64,000 bases of DNA. Source: Oreohelix idahoensis. Lineage: Eukaryota > Mollusca > Gastropoda > Stylommatophora > Oreohelicidae. Numbering within the stretch: the stretch's first letter is position 1; each line of letters begins with the position of its first letter. The position numbers and the translations under genes are program-made. Positions 34,824 to 45,253 of the stretch are shown here, one piece after another. The DNA is taken from the NCBI GenBank assembly GCA_024509875.1, contig JAMPIV010015259.1, forward strand, positions 46,793-110,792, given 5' to 3'. The notes below the pieces were generated by a model that saw only the letters and a program-made list of their open reading frames with translations, ran no database searches and was not told the DNA's origin.

Positions 34824-35958
34824 TGGAACTTATGGAAGGGGAAGTAATCTTTAGAATGTTTTGAACAAATTAAATTTCGAGTTGCAACGCTTGGTTAAGC
34901 GGATACTTGTCTGACTTTAGGATAGAATTATCTTTTCCTATTTTTCGGGTGACAGAGTACAGATAAGCGTGTGAACGCTGTTTAATGTATTTATTCTGTA
35001 CTGTTTTGAGTCATGTGAATAACTCGCAGCTAGTCTGCATGGGTTATCGAGAGCGGTGTTCAAGACAACCGAATCTCGTGACGGGGTTTTTTGGCGGGAC
35101 TAGTGTGTGATTTGGGAGTTGTGTTTTGGGCGTGGACCGTGTAGGTCGAGTCCCAGTGTTTTTGGATAATGTATGCCTACGTAGGATTTGAGAAAATGTC
35201 GACTTATATATTTCGCTGTGTGTACAGCCTATGCGATAAACTGCAGTGAAGATTTGTTTTGGCCATATGAAGATTACTATAGCTGCCGTGTGTTGCAGGC
35301 TTTATGGAGTAATGGAGTACTGTTTAGGCCTTATGAAGATTATTATAGCTGCCGTGTGTTGCAGGCTTTAGGGAGTAATGGAGTACTGTTTAGGCCATAT
35401 GAAGATTACTATAGCTGCCGTGTGTTGCAGGCTTTATGGAGTAATGGAGTACTGTTTAGGCCTTATGAAGATTATTATAGCTGCCGTGTGTTGCAGGCTT
35501 TAGGGAGTAATGAAGTACTGTTTAGGCCATATGAAGATTATTATAGCTGCCGTGTGTTGCAGGCTTTATTGAGTAATGCAGTACTGTTTAGGCCATATGA
35601 AGATTATTATAGCTGCCGTGTGTTGCAGGCTTTATGGAGTAATGGAGTACTGTTTAGGCCATATGAAGATTATTATAGCTGCCGTGTGTTGCAGGCTTTA
35701 TGGAGTAATGGAGTACTGTTTAGGCCATATGAAGATTATTATAGCTGCCGTGTGTTGCAGGCTTTATGGAGTAATGGAGTACTGTTTAGGCCATATGAAG
35801 ATTATTATAGCTGCCGTGTGTTGCAGGCTTTGTTGAGTAATGCAATACTGTTTAGGCCATATGAAGATTATTATAGGCCAGGATGTGGACAGGCCGTATT
35901 ATACATATTCAATGCAGTATTATATTATATTGGAAATCAGAGTAAGGGGGTTGTATCA
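34824..35958 (+). repeat. Right terminal repeat of element X
   Basis: 1135 bp, near-identical to the left repeat through the array, with one more 66-bp unit. The last 84 bp (from GGCCAGGATGTGGACAGG) differ strongly from the left tail, although both close on GGGG(A/T)TGTATCA. Confidence 0.75.
35253..35875. repeat. 66-bp tandem array, right (9 full units)
   Basis: Same unit as at 28775-29333. Order of variants differs: the unit before the first CTTTATTGAG variant is missing, and extra CTTTATGGAG and CTTTGTTGAG units follow. The arrays have therefore changed by unit gain and loss. Confidence 0.95.
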
Positions 35959-35978
35959 CACATTAATTTTTAAAAAAA

Positions 35979-35991
35979 GTCTCTCAGTCCT
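35979..35991. repeat. Right target duplication of the Jockey LINE
   Basis: GTCTCTCAGTCCT follows the A7 tail, identical to 12766-12778. Confidence 0.8.
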
Positions 35992-37057
35992 AGAATTTTG
36001 TTGCCGTGAATAGTGACAGACATAAATTCAGTTTGCCTGAAGGGATATTCTGAACGTCTGGGTATGTACTTAGAATTAGATAGTTGATGTGAAGGAATTT
36101 TGGCTTAGGACTTTAGAAAGACAGTGTAAGCCTTCTAAGGGGATTTTTATTATTATTAGTCAGTAGTATTGCCATCAATTACCTGACCTCTAAATGCTAT
36201 AGCCAAGGTAGTGTAAGTTTCGTTGGTAATTTATACGATGTCTAGCCAGTGAGTTTCTTTGATAAAGTTGGGTGCTGTTATTAATATAGAACTGAATTGG
36301 TATAGGACCTAGGCCTGATGTAGTACTGGGTAAAATATAATTATAACGTGTTCCGGGTAACCTCATTGTGTTATGCTAACTTGGGAAATAGGAGTGTATG
36401 GACGTTTTTTTATAGCCTAAGTGGCCGTGTGTATTTATATTAGCTTCTGAAGGGTACGTTGGATGAATGGTGTATTCGTGTTATGGTAAAGGGTGTATGC
36501 ATTTGTGTATAAATAATTTGTGCCTACTTTGATAAACCTTTCTTATGCTGCCTTTGATAAGTGTGGTGAAAAATTCTAAATCCACATATATAAATTAGAA
36601 CATAAATGTAAAGTAGAACGAAATAATACAAAAGAAAGAAGAATGGTGAAAGACCAGTGCTTTACCAATAGCGCTTCCGTTTTTTAACGCCATAATGACT
36701 GAACAAGAGACCCTCCTTTTTCTATTTCGTCTGCATAAACACTACGCAAAAGCCTACACGCGTTTCTAAAAATAAAACTGGTACTGTGTTTCGTAGACAA
36801 ACCTTGATAGGCACACTGCTTAATGACCTAGATATAATACTACATTAATGTCATTATACACACTACGTTAACCTAAAAGACAGACGGGCTTAGAAGAGAG
36901 AGAGAGAGAGATGCACGGAGGAACGCATGCAATTCTCCCACGTCGTCTCGCGATTAAAAAGTGAATGCCAATCCCACGCGAAAGGCATGAAGACCTGATT
37001 TTTTCAAATAAACAGTAATAAAAAACACTAACGATACGAGGTTAGGTTTTGAAAACA
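35992..37057. other. Unassigned sequence between the two nests
   Basis: About 1 kb of AT-rich DNA with no ORF or element end recognised and a short GA run at 36896-36911. It should be the original right flank of the Jockey insertion. Confidence 0.5.
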
Positions 37058-37178
37058 GGTTTAAGCTCTTGTTGGGAAACCTGACATTCTACTGATTTAT
37101 GTCTAAGCTCCTGACATTAGTCTGATAGTACAGAAGACACCCCCTAGTTTGGAAGTGAGGAGGTGGTAACAGCACGAC
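37058..37178 (+). repeat. Left piece of a decayed LTR related to element A
   Basis: AGTACAGAAGACACCCCC and GGAGGTGGTAACAGCACGAC match the LTR of element A (about 18080-18135 and 25398-25455) with substitutions and an insertion. It is interrupted at ACGAC by element B and resumes at 54556. Confidence 0.75.
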
Positions 37179-37933
37179 TGTTGTGTAATGGCTGTCAAGG
37201 AATGTTACATGCGGGGGGCATTTAGGTTCTGGCTTGGTGAGTATGTCTTCAATCGTTGCTGATGTTTACGCGAATGCTAGGTTGAGTAGACGAAGGGTTA
37301 GCATCATACTTTTAGCCTGAACACAGCCACACATTATTGTTCTTAGCTCGTACAACAGTGTTAATGATTAATCAATGAGTTGGTGAAGACTGGTCCACAT
37401 CCAAATTTATTCACAGTAGCTCCAACAATAATTCAGCATAAATAACATTAAGTAGATTGCATCCAGTGTCAGTCCATCGTGGTAAACAATGTAAGAGGCA
37501 TACAATTCATAAATCTCAATTCTGGCCGTACGAGACTAGCGTTCCGGTTAAAGCAAGCCGTGAACGAAGTATGGCGGCAACTGTAAATATATGCTGACGA
37601 TCGAAAATGTTTACCTCAAAATACAGTCACAATGCTTCCCATGGAAGCTGTAACCCTTGACGGCCCATAAACACATCTTATACAATCGTGGCGACCAAAT
37701 CTCATTACAAGCCACTGAGAGAATATATCGAATAACACATTCACCACGGGAACACAACCATGGCACGTCCCGTCAAGGCTGTTTACATTTTTATCAATCG
37801 CACGGGAAACTGACTGCTCGGCTGCGCATGGGCAGACGATACATACGTCACGTTATATATTTATAGCTAATGCAGACAGCTGTATTTCAGCAAAGGATTG
37901 ACATACGCCTGTGCGCAAAAGCCTTACACAACA
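37179..37933 (-). repeat. 3' LTR of element B
   Basis: 755 bp, perfect 10-bp inverted ends (TGTTGTGTAA / TTACACAACA). The polypurine tract lies directly to its right. Confidence 0.95.
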
Positions 37934-37953
37934 ACCACCCCGTCCTCTCGGGG
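37934..37953 (-). promoter_or_regulatory. Polypurine tract of element B
   Basis: Reads CCCCGAGAGGACGGGGTGGT on the minus strand, ending at the LTR. Its GGGGTGGT end resembles the tract of element C (GGAGGTGGTGATA). Confidence 0.7.
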
Positions 37954-38649
37954 AAAAAAAAACAGACTGTTTTTTTTTTCAAACATTCCCCGAATCAAAG
38001 AACGGCCAAAATCAAGTACATCATAATAAAAAATCGTCAACAGTAGAACAATAAATTCTCAAAGTCCAGTCGAAGTCAAATCTATTGCAAATATTAATGA
38101 AAGTGCATGAAAAAGACTGTCATCAGTCAATACATTATCATAAGAATATGAGAGGCAGAAACAAAGAAATGTAAACTAATAATGAAAGAAATAAAAGATC
38201 ATCTTGTAATGTATATGTTAAAGTAATGATATCACTAAAGCATAAGAGAATTGTTACATAAAGAGAATCAAACTAATAAACGTGCGAAATATAAGTAAGG
38301 TTATGTCTTTTAGGGAACATTAAGAAGGAAAAAAAAGAAAAAGTTAGAAGAATTTATACATCATGTAGTTTTCATACTGATCTATTGGTAAATATGGTAC
38401 TGCATAGTTTCAAATTGGCAACAATATGTCTTTCACATGTGCTTATAGCACTAAAGTAGAGTTATTCATTTGACACGAAAGTAGATTGTTACCAAGCAAC
38501 AAAATGTTCAGGTCCTCATAATATGAAGGCATCGAAAGTCAATCATCCAATGTAAATGAGTGGATCACGTAAATACATTTGAAAGTCACGCAGCAGTACT
38601 GAATGTCAACCATGCGCTTATATTTGGATCACATAATAATGTTAATTAG
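37954..38649 (-). other. Element B 3' noncoding region
   Basis: About 700 bp of A-rich (plus strand) sequence with no ORF, between the end of pol and the polypurine tract. Confidence 0.7.
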
Positions 38650-39082
38650 TATCGTTAAAGTCTTGTTGAGGGCAGCGGGAGAGTAAATCAGCTAACACAT
38701 TTTCAGTGCCCGGAATAGCTTGGACATCAAATGCGAACGATTGCATCAAAATAGAATAGCGCGCAACCCTAGGATTCTTGTGGTTCGATTTCATGAGGAA
38801 TGACAGGGAGCGCTGGTCTGATTGTATAATAAATCATGATCCAAGAAGGTACCTCTCCAGTTTCTAAACAGCCCAGACGATGGCGAGCAATTCGCGCTCG
38901 ATTGCTGGATATTTTCTTTCTGCGTCCGTCAGCTTCCGTGATATGTACAAGTTAGGATGAAGTGTACCGTCAAAATTCTGCATCAATACAGCACCAACAC
39001 CTTTGGAAGACGCATCTGTGCGAAGATAGAATGTCAAATTTTTATTTGGTAACCTCAATATTGGAGGGGTTGAAAATAAACT
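38650..39082 (-). pseudogene. Element B RNase H
   Basis: Reads ILRLPNKNLTFYLRTDASSK, then the Glu block ERKYPAIERELLAIVWAV. A stop follows at 38864, but the frame continues with a Gypsy-type end, TENVLADLLSRCPQQ, near 38655-38700. The junction with RT at 39083 lacks several residues present in element C and has a TAA, so a small deletion is likely. At least three stops in all. Confidence 0.85.
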
Positions 39083-39900
39083 TTAAGCTGCTTGGCACTC
39101 TTGAGACCAGTGCACATGATTGGGAGAGCCCTTTCTTAATAAAGCAGACAGATCAGCAGTGAGATTGGATAGATTCGAAATGAATCGACTGTAAAATTGA
39201 ATAAGGCCGAGAATACTGCGCACTTGTTTCTTAGTTGTGGGCACAGATATGTTCAAAATCTTGGACACATTAGACAGTTCAGTTTTAAGCAAACCATGAC
39301 CAACTCTATGACCAAGGAATGATATTTCTCCAAAACCGACAAAAATTGTAGAAGGTTTGGCAGTTAGATGGTGTGAACGTAAAGTGTCCAGCAATGAAGT
39401 GAGACCTAAGAAATGATTTTCCCAAGAAGTAGTAAAGAGGCATATGTCATTTATATATGTAATAATATCAGACCTGTTAGAAAAAATTTTACGCATCATC
39501 CTGACGAATGTGGCAGGAGCATTCATCAGTCCAAAGGACATATAATTCCATTGAAATAACCCCTTAGGTGTTGTAAAAGCAGTAAGGGGCTTAGCAGTTT
39601 CCGATAAAGGAACCTGCCAGTATCCTTTAGTGAGATCAAACTTAGTGAAAAAAACAGCTGTAGCAAGTCTTGGCAAAAGGTCTTCTAATAACGGTAAAGG
39701 CTCAGCATCAAAGACAGTAATATTATTGAGTTTGCGATAGTCAATACATAGTCTTATATTGTCATCTTTCTTTCTAACAATGACCATCGGGAAAGCAAAT
39801 GCAGATTTTGATGGTTCGATAATACCCAAACAAAGCATGTCGTCAAGTTCTTTATTAACCTTATCCTGAAAATGGATAGGAATGGGGTATGGTCGAACTC
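39083..39900 (-). pseudogene. Element B reverse transcriptase
   Basis: Contains MVIVRKKDDNIRLCIDYRKL, FDLTKGYWQVPL, YMSFGLMNAPATFVRMM, and YINDICLF where element C has YLDDICLF. The first catalytic Asp of the Y-x-D-D box is thus Asn, which should abolish polymerase activity. A frameshift at about 39840-39900 separates it from the integrase frame. SFLGHRVGHGLL and RSILGLIQFYSRFI in the connection region are normal. Confidence 0.92.
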
Positions 39901-42240
39901 GAATAGGTCGATCATCCGTGTGATAACCGATGTATGGCCAGGGATGTCTGTCAGAACATCTGGGAAAGATTGAAGAAGATCAGACACCTGCTGACGTTGG
40001 TCGGATGATAAATCCGTACAGATAGAAACATCCTTCCACGTCTCAGTAGCAGTTAAAGGCATGACAGGAAGATCCATAGGTAAGTCAGGAAACGCAGATT
40101 CTTCCTCCTGAATCACAGACAGGGAAGAAAAATGAGTAGTATGCCTTGTGGGCTCATTTACTGCATGAAAGACAGCCTGAAGATATTCAGGTCGAGTATG
40201 GAATTCTTTGAGCATGTTTATATAGAAAGTTTTGTTTTTTCCCTTAACGTCAAGTACATAGTCAACATCAGAAATGCGTGAAATAACTCTGTAAGGACCA
40301 CTCCAAGCAATGAGTAATCTGTTGTCCTTTCTAGGAAGAAGCACAAAGGCTTCATCCCCAGGCACCAGGTGTCTTAGTCGTCTGTTACGATTCTGAAACT
40401 GACGAGCTTTTTCTTTAGCAGTTTCAGAAGATGCTGTTGCCAACTGACAAGCATCAATTATCTTACGTCGGAGGTTTACGACATACTCGTAAGATGACTT
40501 GGTGTCTTGAGTCATTTCTGAGTCAGTGAGCAAATCTTTAATAAGAGACATAGGACCTCTAGGTTGAGCTCCGAAGACAAGCTCGAATGGCGAGAAACCG
40601 GTCTGTTCATTTGGTACCTCACGGTATGCAAACAGCACGGCGGGTAAAACCCTGTCCCAGTCTTGTGGATAGCTGACTGTAACTTTGCCTAATAATTGTT
40701 TAAGCGTTCTATTTAGCCGTTCTACCATACCATTGCTCATTGGATGGTACACGGAGCTAAGCGATCTGTCAATGTTTAGTTGTTGCATAACACCAGTCAT
40801 GGCCTCGGAGACAAACTGAGTACCTCTGTCTGATAGAAGTTTTCTAGGGAAACCTAGCCTGGAAAAGATTAAGAAAAGAGCATCAGCCACGTCTGAGGTG
40901 GTGATATTCTTCAGAGGTATAGCCTCTGGCCAGCGCGTGCACATGTCAATACATGTGAGGACATACCTGTGTCCTCTAGCTGACATAACAGGAAGTGGGC
41001 CAATAATGTCTATGGCCATCTTCTCAAAGGGACGTACAGGTATATCTGAAGCCTGTATCGGTGCCATGTGATAGGCTCCCTTTGCTTTGACCTCCTGGCA
41101 AGTAACACAGGAGCGACAATACGTAGCAACATCCCTAGATACACCAGGCCAAAAGAAGGAAGAGAGCACTCTGGATCGTGTCCTAGAGTAGCGCATGTGT
41201 CCAGCACAATGAGAATCATGGGCGTGTTGCAGGATATAAGTTCTAAGCTGTTTAGGAACCATAAACTGTTCTTTAAGAGCAGAAGAATCTTTAAACATTC
41301 TGATCAGGATACCATTTTTAAGGATGTACCATTGACGAGGGGCATTATTTACAAGCATCTCCTCACCACTTACCGAACGAAAAAATTTCTGCAAAGAATC
41401 ATCATCTCTTTGCAGCGTTGCAAAAGATTCTTTGTTAATAGTAGCATGAAAATCATAATCCTGATTTTCAGGCACAATGTTATCAATCGCTTGAGCTTGT
41501 GCTTGAGCCCTTGTTGTTACTGCATTCGCAGTTAAAATGTTTTGCCGTTCCCATTCAATAATTTCACCAGGTGTGCAATCTTTGCCACAGTGGATACGGC
41601 CAACAATAAGGTCAGTGATTGGGTTTTTTAAAAGACACACTTTAATTCTCCCTGTGAAAAATGGAGTCGCTATGTGAACAATAGCTGTGGGATAGAACTC
41701 TACTGTTCCCCCAAATGTGACACATTTAACAAAATCTCCAGTAGAGCATGATGGGTGCACTAGAGATTGGCGAACTCTCACCGTTGTGCAACCAGTATCT
41801 CTGAGCACAGATACCTGCGTATCGTTTAATAGGCCCTTATGAAAGTTTAAGGTGCCTGTGCCATCATGAGCAGCAAGTGCTGTCATCGTAGGAAGTGGAT
41901 GACCGCATCTTAATGTAGATACCACATTAGGCTGAAATAAAGTTCGGCAATCAGGACACTGCGAAGCAGCATCAAAGTCAAAAAAAGAACAAGCAGCAGC
42001 CTGATTTACCGAAGGATTACTTTGAGTAGCACTAGATGTATCAGCAGATTGTGTTGAGTTAGCATGATAGTTTGTACGTTCAACGCTCCGAGAGCGGAAA
42101 GGATGGTTATCATTCTGATTATTATGGGAATAATTCCGGTTTCTATTGTCCTGTGAATAATTAGACCTTCTAGGAGTTGCATATTGGTTACTGTATCTAT
42201 TACCATTCCAATTTCCTCTACTCCTGAAAAAAATTATCAT
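39901..42240 (-). pseudogene. Element B nucleocapsid, protease and integrase
   Basis: From the right: an Arg/Asn-rich stretch (RNRNYSHNNQNDNH), a Cys motif (CPDC, then CGH 17 residues after the first Cys) instead of a CCHC knuckle, a protease with SVLRDTGCTTVRVRQSLV (Asp-Thr-Gly) and PITDLIVGRIH, an integrase with HDSHCAGHMRYSRTRSRVL / CRSCVTCQEV, MAIDIIGPL, LSDRGTQF and SNGMVERLNRTLK, then AWSGPYRVISRI (GPY/F). The frame is intact for about 800 codons up to the RT junction. Integrase before RT marks Gmr1. Confidence 0.92.
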
Positions 42241-42279
42241 TTCGTTTCCATCCTCTCTGTGGTTGGAATTGGTTCTGTT

Positions 42280-43344
42280 CTAGTCCCCGAAATTGTCTAA
42301 AATTTCCTCTAGACGGGGAGATTGATTATCGTAAGAGTTACCACCTTGAAAGTACCCATAGTTATTACCTCTACCACGACCAAAATTCCTGTCGAGACTC
42401 TGAGACCTTAGTCTTATGTTTTTGTTGTTCCAAGATGACGCTAATGCCACAGGTAGAGCCTCTTTGATGTGAGAGTTACTCACACATGTGCCTGTGTGAG
42501 CGGTAATAAACTCTCTTCCCAATTCTTCCACCAATGTCAAATCCGTAGGTTTCCGTTCATGAAGGTATGATAGGAACTGCTGGTTAACAGAAGACAACAC
42601 TTTGTCTCTGAGCATTAAGTCCATTAGTGCCTCATATGTTTGTGGAATTTTCGCTAATTCAACCCATCTGTTGAATGTTAATTTAATGGCAGCAATAAAT
42701 TCCGAGAAGTCCTTCCCTGTTTCTGGCAACATGGTCTTAAAACGCATGCGATAGCCATTTTCATCCAATTGGTAAAGTTTAAGCAATAAAGCTCTGGCAG
42801 CTTCATAGTTATTCCTACTGGGACCGTCCATGGTACAAACCGAAGTTAATGCATCCCCTGTGAGGAATTCCATCAATCTACTACACCATTCAGATTTATC
42901 AATTTCATGTGCTTCACACACAGTCTGAAAGCGATTAAGGAAGCAAGAAATATCGTCTACGTTTGGTTTGAAAGTAGGCAAACGAAATCTACCAGATCCT
43001 GAAACATGTTTGTTTGAGGAACTTTGACTCTCAGAATTGTTTTGTTTAATATTTAGCAACTTGAGTTTTTCAAGTTCTAAAGATAACATCTTTTCATCAT
43101 GTAATCTTTTTTTATCTTCTGCTTCCATCGCAAGTATTTTCTCTTGGCTGGCTAAATCTTCAGCTCTTCTCTTCTCAGCTAATTCTTCATTTCTATTTTC
43201 TCTGGCCAATTCTTCATTTCTATTTTCTCTGGCCAATTCTTCAGCCCTATGTTTCTGATATTCAGTCATAGCAAATTCTTTTAGGGCTTCTCCTTCCATG
43301 GCAAAGGCTTTGCCTTGTTTAATAAAATAGTCCAAGGTAGCCAT
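42280..43344 (-). pseudogene. Element B gag (coiled coil, SCAN-like capsid)
   Basis: 354 codons from MATLDYFIKQGKAFAMEG at 43344. A charged helix with an internal duplication (NRNEELARE twice) spans residues 30-110. The capsid domain, about 120-290, contains LPTFKPNVDDISCFLNRF and RALLLKLYQLDENGYRMRF and ends in SYLHERKPTDLTLVEEL, collinear with element C. The frame ends in a UAG at 42280-42282 yet is open again in the same frame beyond. The intervening 24 codons read as sensible basic nucleocapsid sequence only in another frame, so two compensating indels (C4 and T7 runs) are likely and the UAG is an artefact of them. Confidence 0.85.
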
Positions 43345-44549
43345 TTTGTATCAATGTATACAAGTATTAAGTAATTGTCAGATTTGTATAATCAATAATA
43401 TTAATGGCTATTAACAATGCAATCAATGAATGGTAAGGAAAAAAAATAATGAAAAAGACAACAAATATAAATATAGATAAGAGAAAAAAAATATTTTGGA
43501 GCAAGATAAAGCACTAAGCGACAAAAGACATCATCAGTAAGCAACAAAAGAAAATATAAATGTCAAACTAAAGAGGAAAAATACAGCAAATTGAAACACG
43601 CTTACTGCTAAGTCAGAACAACACAGGACCAGAGACATGGTGCATAAACATAAAATTTGTATGTAACTGAGAGACAGCAAGGAGAGACCAACAGATACGA
43701 ACAAAATTAGTGCAACTAAAACAGAAATACTATACAACGACCACGCACAGAACACAAGACGGCACACCTATACAATCAGTGGTCGAAGAAAACCAGACAG
43801 AGGACCTAAGTCGCACGGCGAATATCAGCCGGATATTCCACTGTTGGAAATCTACAAGCAAACCTAACGAAACATCCGGTGTGAGCCCATTGAATCAATG
43901 AGATGAACCTCTTTCACCGAATCATCTCCCAACCAAACCCACAGGGACAAACAAGCTAACAGAAAGGTACAGATATAACATGCAAGAAATAAGAACGAGC
44001 TCAGACCAATTTAGCACAGTTCACAAAAAGTGCACATAAAGCCACTTAGCTTGGGGCCAAGGATGGTGAATCTGTCGCACAGCATCTCCTGGACAGGTTG
44101 TCAACGTAGCAAGGGCATATCACAGGTCGAGCAGCAATAATGTAGTTATTAGATATCCAAATAGAGCAGGAAGCACGACATCATTGCAGTTTTTCTTACA
44201 GAAAGTTCAACTTGATAATGTTGGGCCTTGAAAACTTGACAAAACAGGCGTGTAGCAGCAGCCTGATTAATAACATGTACATCAGAACTTGATTTGAACT
44301 AGGAGTATTCACTGGGATTCTGCTGTAACGTCTTTCTTAAAAAACACAATATTTTGACCAGTTGTACAGTGAGCAGAAAAATTTCGTCATAGTCATATAT
44401 TTCCACCCGCATCAATTTCATGCCATGCGCAGAGGAAAGTATGCAAAACAGTTCCAGAAATAGTTCATAATGCATAAACAATAGACAACATGGTGTGGTT
44501 TCACTTTGTCCGATGTTGTTGAACAGTCCAAAAAAAATCGTCCTCACAT
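43345..44549 (-). other. Element B 5' leader
   Basis: 1.2 kb between the primer-binding site and the gag ATG. No supported ORF. Confidence 0.7.
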
Positions 44550-44558
44550 TGGCCACCA
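44550..44558 (-). promoter_or_regulatory. Primer-binding site of element B
   Basis: TGGTGGCCA on the minus strand, 6 nt from the LTR end. Element C has the same nonamer at the same place, suggesting both use the same tRNA (3' end TGGCCACCA). Confidence 0.7.
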
Positions 44559-44564
44559 GAAACC

Positions 44565-45253
44565 TGTTGTGTAATGGCAATCACGGAATGTTATATGCGG
44601 GGGGCATTTAGGTTCTGGCTTGGTGAGTATGTCTTCAATCGTTGCTGATGTTTACGCGAATGCTAGGTTGAGTAGACGAAGGGTTAGCATCATACTTTTA
44701 GCCTGAACACAGCCACACATTATTGTTCTTAGCTCGTACAACAGTGTTAATGATTAATCAATGAGTTGGTGAAGACTGGTCCACATCCAAATTTATTCAC
44801 AGTAGCTCCAACAATAATTCAGCATAAATAACATTAAGTAGATTGCATCCAGTGTCAGTCCATCGTGGTAAACAATGTAAGAGGCATACAATTCATAAAT
44901 CTCAATTCTGGCCGTACGAGACTAGCGTTCCGGTTAAAGCAAGCCGTGAACGAAGTATGGCGGCAACTGTAAATATATGCTGACGATCGAAAATGTTTAC
45001 CTCAAAATACAGTCACAATGCTTCCCATGGAAGCTGTAACCCTTGACGGCCCATAAACACATCTTATACAATCGTGGCTACCAAATCTCATTACAAGCCA
45101 CTGAGAGAATATATCGAATAACACATTCACCACGGGAACACAACCATGGCACGTCCCGTCAAGGCTGTTTACATTTTTATCAATCGCACGGGAAACTGAC
45201 TGCTCGGCTGCGCATGGGCAGACGATACATACGTCGCGTTATATATTTATAGC
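44565..45253 (-). repeat. 5' LTR of element B, outer part cut by element C
   Basis: First 689 bp of the 755-bp LTR as read on the plus strand. It breaks off at ATAGC where element C begins; the last 66 bp are at 54490-54555. Confidence 0.95.

Larger units (their letters stand above)
28346..35958 (+). mobile_element. Element X: gag-only element with terminal direct repeats
   Basis: Terminal repeats start TGGAACTTATGG and end with GGGG(A/T)TGTATCA (28346-29410 and 34824-35958). The interior has a possible primer-binding site, a leader of over 1 kb, one gag-like ORF (30575-32356 with a single UAG) and about 2.5 kb of T-rich DNA without pol. The repeats are nearly identical except in their last 80 bp. 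It sits in the Jockey 3' end with a 19/21-bp flanking duplication. TG...CA ends and PBS point to an LTR retrotransposon that needs helper proteins. The duplication length does not fit that. Confidence 0.7.
12779..35978 (+). mobile_element. Jockey-clade LINE, split by two nested insertions
   Basis: A non-LTR element of about 6 kb once the insertions are removed: leader, ORF1 with CCHC knuckles, ORF2 with endonuclease, reverse transcriptase, RNase H and a terminal CCHC, a 3' UTR and an A-tail (35972-35978). Element A interrupts RNase H at 17646-27276 and element X interrupts the end of the 3' UTR at 28346-35958. A perfect 13-bp duplication (GTCTCTCAGTCCT) flanks the reconstructed unit. ORF2 has many stops between endonuclease and reverse transcriptase, so the copy is dead and is the oldest layer of this nest. 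Confidence 0.85.

Noticed and set aside
42280..42282. UAG between gag and pol of B as programmed read-through
   Set aside because: The codons around it make sense only in another frame (basic Gln/Arg/Phe nucleocapsid sequence), so two compensating homopolymer indels explain it better.
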